Source of the DNA: Bradyrhizobium sp. CCBAU 53421
Lineage (GTDB): Bacteria > Pseudomonadota > Alphaproteobacteria > Rhizobiales > Xanthobacteraceae
Direction of reading: 5' to 3'
DNA: 64,000 nt
NCBI RefSeq assembly: GCF_015291625.1
Contig: NZ_CP030047.1
Span: forward strand, 7,254,001-7,318,000
Shown here: in pieces, positions 29,941-39,332 of the stretch
Layout of the letters: every line of letters starts with the position of its first letter
Numbering within the stretch: position 1 is the stretch's first letter
The notes under the pieces: generated by a model
Database searches by the model: none
What the model saw: only the letters and a program-made list of their open reading frames with translations
What the model was told of the DNA's origin: nothing
Made by a program: the position numbers and the translations under genes

Positions 29941-31517
29941 GCGGGCTGCTCTTGCAATACGCCTTGTCCGGAAGCCTGGTAGATCTGCAGGAGATGATGG
30001 AGCTCTTCGGCATCAACGATCTCGCCCCGCACAAGCGTTCGCGCCACGCGTCCATCGACGATCACGGAGATGCGGTCACAGAGTTCGATCAGTTCGACGA
30101 GATCCGAGGAGACGATCAGCACGCCGCTGCCGTCGCGGGCGGCATTGCGGATCACGCCGTAGATTTCCTCGCGGGCGCCAACGTCGACGCCGACCGTCGG
30201 CTCGTCCAGCAGCAGCACGCGCGGCTGCGGATCATTCCATTTTCCGAACACGACCTTCTGCTGGTTGCCGCCGGACAACGTCCGGACCAGGCTGGAAGCG
30301 CCTTGCGCTTTCACCGAAAGCCGCGCGACCGCAGCGTCGGCGCGCCTGATGGCGGCGCGTTGCTGCAAAAAGCCCCAGCGCGAGAAATGCGGAATCCGCG
30401 GCAGAGTGATGTTGCGTTCGATCGAATGATCGAGCACGAGGCCCTGCACATGCCGATCCTCCGGCACCAGCGCGACGCCCAGTTCGATCGCATCCGCCGC
30501 GCTCTTCGGCAGCCATGGCCGGCCCTCAATCTCGAGCGTGCCGCTCTCGGCCGGCCGAAGTCCGAAGATCGTCTCGAGAATCTCCGTGCGCCCGCTGCCG
30601 ATCAATCCGGCAAGGCCATGGATCTCGCCTTTCATCACCGATAAGTCGACGGCCGACAGCCGGTCATTTGACACACCCGACAGGGAGAGAACCGGCGATG
30701 AATCGAACGAGCGCGCTGCGGCGGGCGCGGCCCGCGACGCCGCCGGTGCCAATCGATCGGTGCCGATAATGGCGTTCACCAGCCGTTTCATATCGGTATC
30801 GGCGGTGACGAACGTGCCGGCGTTGGCGCCGTCGCGCAGCACGGTGACGCGCTGCGATATCTCGAACACCTCGTTGAGCCGATGGGTCACATAGATCACG
30901 CCGACGCCGCGGCGCGTCGCCTTGCCGATCGCATCGAACAGGATGCGGACCTCATCCGACGTCAGCGAGGATGTCGGCTCGTCGAGGATCAACAGCCGCA
31001 CCTCGCCCATCAGCGCCTTGGCGATCTCGGTCATCTGGCGGTAGGCGAACGGCAGCGAGCCGACCGTCGCCTTGGTATCGAGGGGAATGCCGAGCTCGCT
31101 CAGGAACGTCTCGGCCCTGGCCATCAGCTCGCGCTTCCGGACAAAGCCGAACCGCGCGCGCGGCTCGCGGCCGAGCAGCAGATTGTCGGCGACGCTCAGG
31201 GACTCGACGAGGCTGAGGTCCTGATAGACGACAGCGATCCCCGCCTCGCGCGATCTTGCCGGGCTGTCGAACGTCGCCGGTTTGCCGGCGATCTCGATCG
31301 TCCCGCTGTCGGCGGCATGAACACCGCTGAGGATCTTGATCAGCGTGGATTTTCCGGCGCCGTTTTCGCCCAGCAGCGCGTGCACCTCGCCGGAGACGAC
31401 CTCGAGGTTGACGTCGCGCAGCGCGCGCACGCCGCCGAAGCGCTTGTTGATGCCACCGACCGTCAAAAGCGACGCCGACGGCCGAGGCTCTGCCGCGATC
31501 GAACCGGACAATTCCAT
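29937..31517 (-). CDS. sugar ABC transporter ATP-binding protein (CUT2, RbsA-like)
   Basis: A 526-aa protein with two ATPase halves. The first has Walker A GENGAGKST (near residue 53) and a signature-like VGSLPFAYRQM. The second has the CUT2-typical degenerate P-loop GLIGSGRTE but keeps the strong signature LSGGNQQKVVFGKW and Walker B LLLDEPTVGVDVG. It is the first gene of a three-gene operon (ATPase, permease, binding protein). DeoR-like operators lie 47-83 bp upstream of its start, so this importer probably belongs to the deo regulon. Confidence 0.92.
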   Translation of the reverse strand: MELSGSIAAEPRPSASLLTVGGINKRFGGVRALRDVNLEVVSGEVHALLGENGAGKSTLIKILSGVHAADSGTIEIAGKPATFDSPARSREAGIAVVYQDLSLVESLSVADNLLLGREPRARFGFVRKRELMARAETFLSELGIPLDTKATVGSLPFAYRQMTEIAKALMGEVRLLILDEPTSSLTSDEVRILFDAIGKATRRGVGVIYVTHRLNEVFEISQRVTVLRDGANAGTFVTADTDMKRLVNAIIGTDRLAPAASRAAPAAARSFDSSPVLSLSGVSNDRLSAVDLSVMKGEIHGLAGLIGSGRTEILETIFGLRPAESGTLEIEGRPWLPKSAADAIELGVALVPEDRHVQGLVLDHSIERNITLPRIPHFSRWGFLQQRAAIRRADAAVARLSVKAQGASSLVRTLSGGNQQKVVFGKWNDPQPRVLLLDEPTVGVDVGAREEIYGVIRNAARDGSGVLIVSSDLVELIELCDRISVIVDGRVARTLVRGEIVDAEELHHLLQIYQASGQGVLQEQPA

Positions 31518-31563
31518 CCTCCTCCCGTCGCCCGCGCGAGACGCTGATGCGATGATGACATCA

Positions 31564-31600
31564 TGTTATTTTTGCAACTTATTGTGTTATAATTCTATCA
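31564..31600. promoter_or_regulatory. two DeoR operator candidates upstream of the CUT2 importer operon
   Basis: TGTTATAATTCTATCA (31585-31600) matches the E. coli DeoR operator at 14 of 16 positions. A weaker site, TGTTATTTTTGCAACT (31564-31579), matches at 10 of 16 and starts 21 bp away, about two helical turns. Both lie 47-83 bp upstream of the RbsA-like start in an AT-rich patch. Confidence 0.75.
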
Positions 31601-31771
31601 CATCGGGCGACCTGTCAATGGGAGATCACGCCGTCAGGCGCTCGATTTGGGGGCAGCCGGTCGCGATCAGGCCCGACACACGCCACCGGCCTCCCCATGC
31701 ACAATGGAAGCCGGCAAGTTGTGCTACGCTGCAGTCGCTCATCTCATCAAAGCCAACGCCGGTGCATCACG

Positions 31772-33604
31772 ATGAAACTGAGTGCCGCGATTGCCGTCGC
31801 CCTGATCTCGTCTTGCCTTCCTGCGACAGCGCAGCAAGGCGGAGCCGCCCTCTACGCACAACGCTGCGCGCAGTGTCACGACAGCAGCAACACCGATATC
31901 CGCGCGCCGAGCCGCACCGCGCTGCAATCGAAATCGTTCGAAGAGGTTCTCGGTGCGATCACCACCGGCGCGATGTCGTCCTTCGCGCAGGGGCTGAGCA
32001 GTGACGAGCGGGCGGCGATCGCCTCGCTCGTCACCGGCAAGACTGCCTCGCACGCGTCGACCGACAGTGCAGGCCAATGCGCGCAGAGCGAGGCCGGGTT
32101 TCCGCAGCCGATCGATGGGCCACGGTGGAACGGCTGGGGCGCGGATCTCAACAACAGCCGGTTTCAGACGGCGGCGATGGCGGGCCTGACGAAGGACCAG
32201 GTCCCGCGGCTGCGTTTGAAGTGGGCGTTCGGGTTTCCCGGCATATCCACGGCCTTCGCTCAGCCGACGGTCATCGGCGGCTTGCTGTTCGTCGGCGGCG
32301 GCGACCGCAAGGTCCACGCCCTCGACGCCAAAACCGGATGCACCCGCTGGGTGTTCCCGACCGACGCGCCGGTCAGGGCGGCCATCAGTCTGGTCCCGAT
32401 GGATAACGGCCAGTCCGCCATCGTCTTTGGCGATGTGCTCGCCAACGTCTACGCCGTGAATGCTGCGACCGGTGCGCTGATCTGGAAGAGCAGGATCGAG
32501 GATCACCTGGCCGCCCGGATCACCGGTGCGCCGACCTTCCATTCCGGCGTCATCTATGTCGGGGTGTCATCGATCGAGGAGGCCACGGGGTCTCGGCCCA
32601 CCTACCAATGCTGCACGTTTCGCGGCAGCGTCGTGGCGCTGAAGGCCGAAACCGGCGCGCAGCTCTGGAAGACCTACACCATCGCTGAAGCGCCGCATCC
32701 CACAAGGACCAACGCCGTCGGGACCCAGTTGTTCGGGCCGGCCGGCGCATCGGTCTGGTCCGCACCGACGATCGATGTGCAACGCAAGGCGCTCTATGTC
32801 GCGACATCGAACAGCTATGCCGATCCGGCGACCGACACCAGCGATGCCATCCTCGCCTTCGATCTCGCGACCGGGCGAATGCTTTGGCATCAGCAGGCAA
32901 CGCCCAAGGACAGCTTCGTCGTTGCGTGCTTCGGCGCCGACCAGAGCAACTGTCCGCAGGACCACGGCCCCGACCACGACTTCGGACAATCGCCTATCCT
33001 GGTGACGTTGCGTAGCGGCCAACGCGCGCTGGTCATCGGCCAGAAATCCGGCGTGGTGCATGCGCTGGATCCCGACCATGAGGGCAAGATCCTGTGGCAG
33101 ACGCGAATCGGTCAAGGTGGCCCATTGGGCGGCACCGAGTGGGGCTCCGCCGCAGACCAGGACCGAATTTACGTCGCCAATTCCGACGTGCGATTCCTGA
33201 GGGACGGCTCGAGGCGGCTCAATTCAAGCGAAGGCGGCGGCCTGTTCGGCCTCGATCTTGCGACCGGGAAAATCGAAATGCAGGTGGCGCCGGTTGCCTG
33301 TGGCGACCGCCCCCAGTGCAGCCCCGCCCTCTCCGCAGCGGTCACCGTGATTCCTGGCGTCGTGTTCTCGGGCGGCGTGAGCGGCTTCTTGCGCGCCTAC
33401 GCCACCGATGATGCACGGCTGCTTTGGGAGATCGACACCGCGCGCGACTACACCACCGTGAATGGTGTTCCGGCCCATGGCGGCGCCATGGACGGGCCGG
33501 GATCGGTCGTCGTCGACGGCATGCTGTATGTCAATTCCGGGTACGCGCAATGGGGCGGCCTGCCCGGCAACGTTCTGCTGGCCTTCGAGGTCGGCAATCC
33601 CTGA
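31772..33604 (+). CDS. PQQ-dependent quinohemoprotein dehydrogenase (polyvinyl alcohol dehydrogenase-like)
   Basis: A 610-aa exported protein with a signal peptide (KLSAAIAVALISSCLPATA). An N-terminal cytochrome c domain (CAQCH heme motif near residue 36) is followed by a PQQ-type beta-propeller with repeated W-motif blades such as KVHALDAKTGCTRWVF, VYAVNAATGALIWK, VVALKAETGAQLWK and LLWEIDTARDYTTVNGVPAHGGAMDG. N-terminal heme plus propeller is the polyvinyl-alcohol dehydrogenase layout; methanol dehydrogenases lack the heme and type II alcohol dehydrogenases carry it at the C-terminus. It would oxidise an alcohol in the periplasm; the substrate is unknown. ATG 31772 is chosen for the signal peptide. 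Confidence 0.85.
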   Translation: MKLSAAIAVALISSCLPATAQQGGAALYAQRCAQCHDSSNTDIRAPSRTALQSKSFEEVLGAITTGAMSSFAQGLSSDERAAIASLVTGKTASHASTDSAGQCAQSEAGFPQPIDGPRWNGWGADLNNSRFQTAAMAGLTKDQVPRLRLKWAFGFPGISTAFAQPTVIGGLLFVGGGDRKVHALDAKTGCTRWVFPTDAPVRAAISLVPMDNGQSAIVFGDVLANVYAVNAATGALIWKSRIEDHLAARITGAPTFHSGVIYVGVSSIEEATGSRPTYQCCTFRGSVVALKAETGAQLWKTYTIAEAPHPTRTNAVGTQLFGPAGASVWSAPTIDVQRKALYVATSNSYADPATDTSDAILAFDLATGRMLWHQQATPKDSFVVACFGADQSNCPQDHGPDHDFGQSPILVTLRSGQRALVIGQKSGVVHALDPDHEGKILWQTRIGQGGPLGGTEWGSAADQDRIYVANSDVRFLRDGSRRLNSSEGGGLFGLDLATGKIEMQVAPVACGDRPQCSPALSAAVTVIPGVVFSGGVSGFLRAYATDDARLLWEIDTARDYTTVNGVPAHGGAMDGPGSVVVDGMLYVNSGYAQWGGLPGNVLLAFEVGNP

Positions 33605-33828
33605 GAGGCGCGTTTCAGAATCTGCGCTGGCACGTGAGCACTACTCGCGACGGGCTATTCGTGCTTTGATGGTGGCCAGAACCGGCCGATCGGTCGCAGC
33701 CGCTCGTTCCGGCGACTCGCCGATTCAGGAACATGCGCCCCGGAACGACGAACATGGCTGCCGCGCTAGAAATCAATGCGCAATTCGTTGCGCACAAAAA
33801 ACACAGAAACTATAAGTGCTTGGAAAGA

Positions 33829-33880
33829 TGGTCGGAGTGGCAGGATTCGAACCTGCGACCCCTGCGTCCCGAACGCAGTG
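33829..33880 (-). other. attachment site: 3' 52 nt of tRNA-Pro(CGG) without its 5' half
   Basis: Read on the minus strand the segment gives an anticodon arm (CTGCG-TTCGGGA-CGCAG, anticodon CGG), variable loop, T arm (GGTTCGAATCC) and acceptor 3' strand with encoded CCA. The match to a tRNA stops exactly at the 5' side of the anticodon stem, after which unrelated sequence begins. This is the usual leftover (attL or attR) when an element integrates into a tRNA 3' end. With the tRNA pointing left, the element must lie to the right and the intact tRNA beyond 64000. Confidence 0.85.
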
Positions 33881-34787
33881 GGCATCTTCTAACTTATTGA
33901 TCTTTCTTCGTGTGGTGACCACTCCCGTCCCGTTTTGTTCACGGTCGTTTCACCCAATTCATTGCGATTTCGTTGCGGCATTTCCCGACGAGAACGGCGC
34001 TCGCTGAGATGTCGGGCCGGCGAGCTGCAATGTGACCTGACCAAATCAGCACCACCAGATCTGATCGGAAGGAGAAGCAATCGTAGCGATTTCCGAGCGA
34101 CCCTAAACTCTGCCGCATGAACACTGGTTTTTGCGTAACAAGCTCAGTTCTTTCAGAAGACCGACCCTGATGACGTCTCGGGAAAAAAGTGGTCTGACGG
34201 CGACCACGATCGGCACCGATTGCAGCCCGGCCATCGACCGGACCTGCCGCTCGCCAACTTCCTTGACTGCGTCGGTGACGAGTCACTGCACGACTTTGCC
34301 AAAGCGCCACCCTCGGGCTTTGTCCGGGTAGTCAGCTAAAACAGAAACGCCAAGTCTTTTCACTACTCATGCATTTCATTGCTGGGGCGGGCGGGATCCG
34401 ACCGCCGAATGACGAAAATCAAGATCCGCCGGCGCTCGCCAGCTCTATGCTGCGGCTGGTCCACCGTAAAAACTTGGTCCGTTTTCTGACAGCGACGTAA
34501 GGTCATGTCAGGATCGGCACACTGCGCGTCGGGTTCAGATTTTCCAAAGCACAGTTTGCCGCTTACTGCGCGCTTGCGGCGTTGGCACGACCATTGCTCC
34601 AGCAAAGATCAGCTTCAAAGATACAGAGGAAAACCGGTCATGCTCTTCTTCCCTAGTCCTCGCGTCCTACACAGAACAGCGGTCCGCGCGTTTACCTGAC
34701 CAGGCGCAATACTAGACATACGGATCCGCAATTGTCCGATCGCAAACGCATTTACCGCCGCGGTACTTGCCTTAGGTTCGTTCGCCC
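33881..34787. other. ICE end region with no gene seen
   Basis: About 900 bp just inside the attachment site, lower in GC than the chromosome to the left. Short frames occur on both strands but none has a convincing start, composition or family resemblance. It may hold the excision sites of the element or decayed genes. Confidence 0.5.
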
Positions 34788-35468
34788 ATGAAATCCGCGA
34801 TTGTGTTCGACTGGAATGGCACGCTGCTCGATGATGCCAATGCGGTGCTTCAAACCATTAATGCAATTTTGAGCCGCTTCGGTCGCGCAGCCGTAGATAT
34901 GCGCAGGCTTCGAGAGGAATTCGAACTACCTCTTTCGGTTCTCTTCCGCAACCTAGACATGTCGAAAGATGAAATCGACGTCGTGGAGAGAAATGACAGC
35001 GCCATTTTTCACGACACCTACGAATTCTTGGCGCGCAACGCTGCCTTACGCAAAGGGGCACGAAATCTTTTGCTCGCCGCTGATCACAGAGCCGTTCACA
35101 CCGTTATTGTCAGCAATCACATTGTTGAACCAATTCGCGCGCAAGTGCGAAGACTTGGAATCAAGACTCACGTCACGGACATTTTGGCATTTGAGAGCCG
35201 CGCAACCCAGTTTAAGAGCGTGAACAAGGGAGAACGTCTGCGCTTGTATATGCAGGCCAATGATATATCCCCACGAAGAACCGTCATCGTGGGTGACATG
35301 CCAGTCGAGACGGAGATTGCTCGCAATCTCGGTCTTATCAACGTATCAATCATGGGGGGATTTGTTTCCGAAGCGCGCTTGCGCGCCGCGGGGCCCGATT
35401 ACATGATTCATGACCATCACGAATTATTACCTATTTTGCAGAAGCATTGCATTCTTCCGAACGGATGA
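34788..35468 (+). CDS. HAD-superfamily hydrolase
   Basis: A 226-aa protein with the four HAD motifs: nucleophile DWNGTLLDD (Asp8), the SNH of VIVSNHIVEPI (motif II), the lysine in FKSVNKGERL (motif III), and VGDMPVETEIARNLG (motif IV). The residue two after the nucleophile is Asn instead of the usual acid/base Asp, a variant seen in some phosphatase-like members. It probably removes phosphate from a small metabolite; the substrate is unknown. It lies inside the ICE end, upstream of the dioxygenase gene, and reads as cargo. Confidence 0.82.
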   Translation: MKSAIVFDWNGTLLDDANAVLQTINAILSRFGRAAVDMRRLREEFELPLSVLFRNLDMSKDEIDVVERNDSAIFHDTYEFLARNAALRKGARNLLLAADHRAVHTVIVSNHIVEPIRAQVRRLGIKTHVTDILAFESRATQFKSVNKGERLRLYMQANDISPRRTVIVGDMPVETEIARNLGLINVSIMGGFVSEARLRAAGPDYMIHDHHELLPILQKHCILPNG

Positions 35469-35746
35469 GTCATCACAAGAGCATAACAGAAGAATCTGCC
35501 GGTTGGCGCGCTCCTGCTGTCCGCTTGGTCTTCACCATTCGACGAGAGTGGTCGGCGATCAAGTTCTTTCGTCACTCGGGCGAACTATCGGTTCAGTCCG
35601 ATAGCTTGCGCCAAATATCGCGATCCGTTTAGCGCCCATGTGAGTCTACATGGTCGGTCTGGGTCCGTCGCATGGCACAATGCTTGCTGGAATCATTCGC
35701 TACCGAGAGGCGAAGAAGACACTGCGAGTTGGCTTGGAAAAACAAC

Positions 35747-36655
35747 ATGAGCACAACGGCTTTGATCGGTGACGTCATTTCAGGCACCGATGTTGTGAAG
35801 CGTGCAGCGCGCATCGGTGCCGAAGTCAAAAATATCAAGCTATCGGGCGATCTACCGGACCACACGATCGCCGCGATTAACAGCTTGTTGCTCGAGCACA
35901 AGGTGATCTTCTTCCGCAATCAAGGACATCTCAACGACGCCGAGCAGGAGCGCTTTGCCGCTCGCCTTGGAAAGCTAGTTCCCCATCCGATGCTCGGTCC
36001 TACCAAGGGAATGGCGTCGCTCCTCGAACTGGACTCCAGTCGCGGCGGCGGTCGCGCCGATGTTTGGCATGCGGATGGGACCTTCGCCGACGCCTATCCC
36101 AAAACTTTGGTCCTACGAGCCGTTGTAATGCCAACGTTCGGAGGCGACACCGTGTGGTCGAACACAGCGGCCGCTTATCTTGATCTACCGGCACCGCTAC
36201 AGCGGCTTGCAGAGGAACTATGGGCCGTTCACAGCAACGTTTTCGATTACGCCGGAATCGCGCGCGTCCGCGAGGTCGACAAGAGACACTTTGACGAGGT
36301 GTTCACCAGAACGGTTTTTGAGACCGAGCATCCCGTCGTGCGCGTCCACCCCGAAACAGGCGAGCGGGCGCTGGTGCTCGGCGCCTTAGTGAAGCACTTT
36401 ATTGGGGTCCCCAAGTACGACGGACAAAAGCTGTTCGATCTGTTCCAGTCTCACGTCACCGCGCCCGAAAATACTGTGCGCTGGAACTGGCTAGAGGGCG
36501 ATATCGCGATATGGGACAATCGCGCAACACAGCATTACGCGGTCAACGATTACGGTGACCAGCATCGCGTCGTACGTCGGGCCACGATCGATGGTGACGT
36601 GCCCATCAGCGTAGATGGCCGGAGCAGTGTAACGCGCCTGAAGGTAACCGAATAG
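35747..36655 (+). CDS. TauD/TfdA-family Fe(II)/2-oxoglutarate dioxygenase
   Basis: A 302-aa enzyme. The Fe-binding HxD is in DVWHADGTF (H108, D110), and the distal His and 2-oxoglutarate-binding Arg are in ATQHYAVNDYG...HRVVRR near the C-terminus. The family hydroxylates taurine, alkyl sulfates, aryloxyacids and similar compounds using 2-oxoglutarate. The overall layout resembles AtsK/TauD, but the substrate cannot be assigned. The start MSTTALIGD at 35747 is chosen over an upstream in-frame ATG at 35672. It is cargo between the ICE end and the trb block. Confidence 0.85.
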   Translation: MSTTALIGDVISGTDVVKRAARIGAEVKNIKLSGDLPDHTIAAINSLLLEHKVIFFRNQGHLNDAEQERFAARLGKLVPHPMLGPTKGMASLLELDSSRGGGRADVWHADGTFADAYPKTLVLRAVVMPTFGGDTVWSNTAAAYLDLPAPLQRLAEELWAVHSNVFDYAGIARVREVDKRHFDEVFTRTVFETEHPVVRVHPETGERALVLGALVKHFIGVPKYDGQKLFDLFQSHVTAPENTVRWNWLEGDIAIWDNRATQHYAVNDYGDQHRVVRRATIDGDVPISVDGRSSVTRLKVTE

Positions 36656-36803
36656 CGGCCCATCGACGCCCAGCGCCCTCGCATTGAGAATGGAGAAACC
36701 TGATTTGCCGGAGTTGTTTCGGCAGACTTGGAAACACACATTCCCACACGATATGTCAGCTGTTGGGGCCAAACTCGGCGGCGCCTAGGTTTATGCTTCG
36801 CAA

Positions 36804-37085
36804 CTATTCAGCGTCGCGCGACAGCTTCGAAAAACCTTGGGCATCACTGTCTTCGCCGGCGACCGGTACGTCGCCCTGACGTTTCAGTTTAGAAAACCCA
36901 CGATCCGTGGCCATAAAGCGCGCTAACATGGGAGCGATTAGCTTAGTCGGTTCGACCACTTGACCGCCTTGAAGCGTAAGGGCCTCTGCATATGCAATGA
37001 GATCACGATGCACGGCCGCCGGCAGCTCCGTACTCACTTTGACCGGCTTGTCGTCTGGAAGCTCTCCTATTTTGAGCTTTGGCAT
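36804..37085 (-). CDS. DUF2274-family protein
   Basis: A 93-aa soluble protein starting PKLKIGELPDDKPVKVSTELPAAVHRDLIAYAEAL, the pattern of DUF2274. Members follow trbI in many Trb-type ICEs, and the N-terminal half looks like a ribbon-helix-helix-type fold (inference). It begins 4 bp after the trbI stop and closes the trb operon. Function is unknown. Confidence 0.85.
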   Translation of the reverse strand: MPKLKIGELPDDKPVKVSTELPAAVHRDLIAYAEALTLQGGQVVEPTKLIAPMLARFMATDRGFSKLKRQGDVPVAGEDSDAQGFSKLSRDAE

Positions 37086-37089
37086 GCTG

Positions 37090-38301
37090 TCACCCTCTAT
37101 ACGGCGTAACTATGAGATCACGATTGACAAGAACACGGACCGGGAAGCCAGGCCGCACGGTCAGAGTAGGCTGGATGTTGAGACTGCGTCGAACCACCTG
37201 CTGTCCGGTTTGGTTTAGTGAGTCGGAGGCGCCGTGTCGCAACGCCTGGATGATGGCGCTGTCGTTGCTATTGGTGTCCGAGCCAGCCCCTAGTTCGGTC
37301 CCGACCGCCAGAAACGTCGATAGTGCCGCAGCCTTGAATAGCTCTGTCCAGTGATTGTCGACTTGGTCTTCCAGACCCGCATAGCCAGCGCTATCAGCGC
37401 CAGGCTGCCGCTCGAGAACGATAGAATGTCCATTCGGCATAATCAGCCGCGTCCAGACCAGTAGGACACGGGACTGGCCGAAAGTAACTTGACTATCGTA
37501 CGTGCCGATCAGACGCGCTCCCTGAGGCACAAGCAGAAAGCGGCCGGTCGGCGTGTCAAAAACATTCTCGGTGACCTGCGCGGTAATTTGGCCTGGCAGG
37601 TCCGATCGGATCCCGGTAGTCAGGGCTGCCGGAATGACCGTCCCAGCCTGCACGACATATGGTGAAGCCGGCTTGGTGATGCGGTCGGGGCTGACCGTGC
37701 GACGGTCCACAGAAGCATTCACGAAGGCAAGCTTTCGGTCTTGACCGTTCTGCGCAAATCCGTCGTCGCCAGTGCTCGATAAGTTCGGCGACGCGACGCG
37801 GTCGCCTTCAACAGCCGCAGCGGCAGGCGGACGTCCTTCTCCTCCCTTGGTCGCAGCGAACAAATGGCTAATGCGGGCGGCCTCGGTCTCCTGGTCCCGG
37901 CGCTGCTGTTCCGCATCAGGCCCGATCGCCGGCGACTGGCCTTGGGCAGCAAGGATTGGCCGACCGAGGTCGCCAGGGAGTGGCGGACCAAGCTGCGGGA
38001 TTGGCTGGCGCGGAACGCCAGCATAGTCCTTCGGCAGCGTCGTAAGGCCGTCGGCAACATTGTGATGGTCAGTGCTGTAGAGTTCCTCGGCCGCCTGGTT
38101 TCGGGGACGATTGTTCTGCAGCGACCACAGGACTGCTCCACCAATGACAAAGAAGGCAAGCGCGCTCCCTCCGGCCAGGACTTTTCGCGACAACCGTGTC
38201 ACGCGCGGATGCTCCGCTCTCAGTCGGAAGCTTTTGGACTGCTCCTCTTGTGTCTCCGGCGAATCTGCTTGCTCGTGATCGTTTCCACTCCGGCTGTTCA
38301 T
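37090..38301 (-). CDS. trbI: conjugal transfer protein TrbI (VirB10-like)
   Basis: A 403-aa protein with a cytoplasmic N-terminus, one membrane anchor (LAGGSALAFFVIGGAVLW, near residues 43-60), a Pro-rich periplasmic stretch, and a C-terminal VirB10/TrbI domain (SPYVVQAGTVIPAALTTGIRSDLPGQITAQVTENVFDTPTG; RLIGTYDSQVTFGQSRVLLVWTRLIMPNG). It spans inner to outer membrane in the type IV channel. It overlaps trbG by 4 bp. Confidence 0.93.
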   Translation of the reverse strand: MNSRSGNDHEQADSPETQEEQSKSFRLRAEHPRVTRLSRKVLAGGSALAFFVIGGAVLWSLQNNRPRNQAAEELYSTDHHNVADGLTTLPKDYAGVPRQPIPQLGPPLPGDLGRPILAAQGQSPAIGPDAEQQRRDQETEAARISHLFAATKGGEGRPPAAAAVEGDRVASPNLSSTGDDGFAQNGQDRKLAFVNASVDRRTVSPDRITKPASPYVVQAGTVIPAALTTGIRSDLPGQITAQVTENVFDTPTGRFLLVPQGARLIGTYDSQVTFGQSRVLLVWTRLIMPNGHSIVLERQPGADSAGYAGLEDQVDNHWTELFKAAALSTFLAVGTELGAGSDTNSNDSAIIQALRHGASDSLNQTGQQVVRRSLNIQPTLTVRPGFPVRVLVNRDLIVTPYRG

Positions 38302-39332
38302 GACGACGGCCTCCCGTCGGTCCTGACAATCCTGACCTTTTGCTGACGCTCACCGCCGAGCCGCAGTTCAGCTGCTGCAAACAGCCGATCGACGATCAAC
38401 ACGTTACCGTAGGCGCGATAGTTGACGAGCTCGGTCTTCCCGTCAGGGCCGATGACAAAGAGCGGTGGCATCTCTCCCTGGACGATACCTTTAGGGAATT
38501 CGACGTAGACCTTGCGGCCATCGTCGTATGCGGCGAGCGGCCGCCAGGGTGGACTGTCCCCTTCAATGGCATAGCGGGAGATACGCTGCCCTGGATCCGG
38601 AAGAATGGGTCTCAGAGCGACTGAACGGGATCGTTCGCGCGCTGTTTCGGGATAGTACCAGGCAACAGACGGCATATATGGCCGCTCGCGGGAGCGGAGC
38701 TCAATCAGGTAGGTGCGCCGGTCGGTATTGACAATGAGGTTGGTCTCGATCGATGCGCGGGTCGGCTTGACCAGGATATGGACGCGTCGCGTATCGCCGC
38801 TCCCGCTCTCGGTATCGCCTACGACCCAGCGTACGGTATCTCCGGCCGCGATGGGCCCTGATCCCGTCAGTTGCTCTCCCTCCTCGAGCGCGATGTCCGT
38901 GATCTGCCCCGGCGCGGCATAGATCTGATAGAGCGCCCCGGGACTGTAGGCGTAGATCTGCGCTGCGTTGAAATATCCCCGCTTGCGCGGTTCGACCCTG
39001 GCTGCGCTGTTTGCCGTCTCAACCCGGCTCACAGGTTCGGGCTCTTCCTTCCCACCTGACTTGCCGCCGAGAGCCGGCTTCCAGAGCGGCGGAACGTGGA
39101 GCGGTCGCGACTTGTCATCCAGAGGCGCTGGCAGCGCCGGCAGCGGCGGGATTTCCGCGTCATAGCTGATCCGTGGCGGGATGTAGGTCGCGCACCCACC
39201 GAGCGCCGACGAACAAAGCAGAAGAGCGGATAGAAATGCTCGCTTCGATGTCACGAACTCGGACCAAGTCGAATTGCACCTACTCAGCACGATAGGACGC
39301 TTCGAATAAACGTCAGACGGGGTCTTGGTCAC
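38298..39332 (-). CDS. trbG: conjugal transfer protein TrbG (VirB9-like)
   Basis: A 344-aa outer-membrane complex subunit. A lipoprotein-type signal (LSALLLCSSALGGC) starts at residue ~30, with a preceding extension from the ATG at 39332 that overlaps the trbF stop; a GTG at 39254 would give a shorter, more typical signal sequence. The VirB9-like body contains YSPGALYQIYAAPGQITDIALEEGE and the C-terminal YDDGRKVYVEFPKGI...VNYRAYGNVLIVDRLFAAAELRLG. It pairs with TrbI and TrbF in the mating channel. Confidence 0.92.
   Translation of the reverse strand: MTKTPSDVYSKRPIVLSRCNSTWSEFVTSKRAFLSALLLCSSALGGCATYIPPRISYDAEIPPLPALPAPLDDKSRPLHVPPLWKPALGGKSGGKEEPEPVSRVETANSAARVEPRKRGYFNAAQIYAYSPGALYQIYAAPGQITDIALEEGEQLTGSGPIAAGDTVRWVVGDTESGSGDTRRVHILVKPTRASIETNLIVNTDRRTYLIELRSRERPYMPSVAWYYPETARERSRSVALRPILPDPGQRISRYAIEGDSPPWRPLAAYDDGRKVYVEFPKGIVQGEMPPLFVIGPDGKTELVNYRAYGNVLIVDRLFAAAELRLGGERQQKVRIVRTDGRPSS

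Noticed and set aside
33816..34007. Plus-strand frame starting MVGVAGFEPATPASRTQ
   Set aside because: This is the well-known false translation of the antisense of a tRNA; it reads through the tRNA-Pro fragment and is not a gene.
34131..34787. Several 60-120 codon frames near the ICE end
   Set aside because: They have poor composition, no ribosome-binding sites and no recognisable motifs on either strand.
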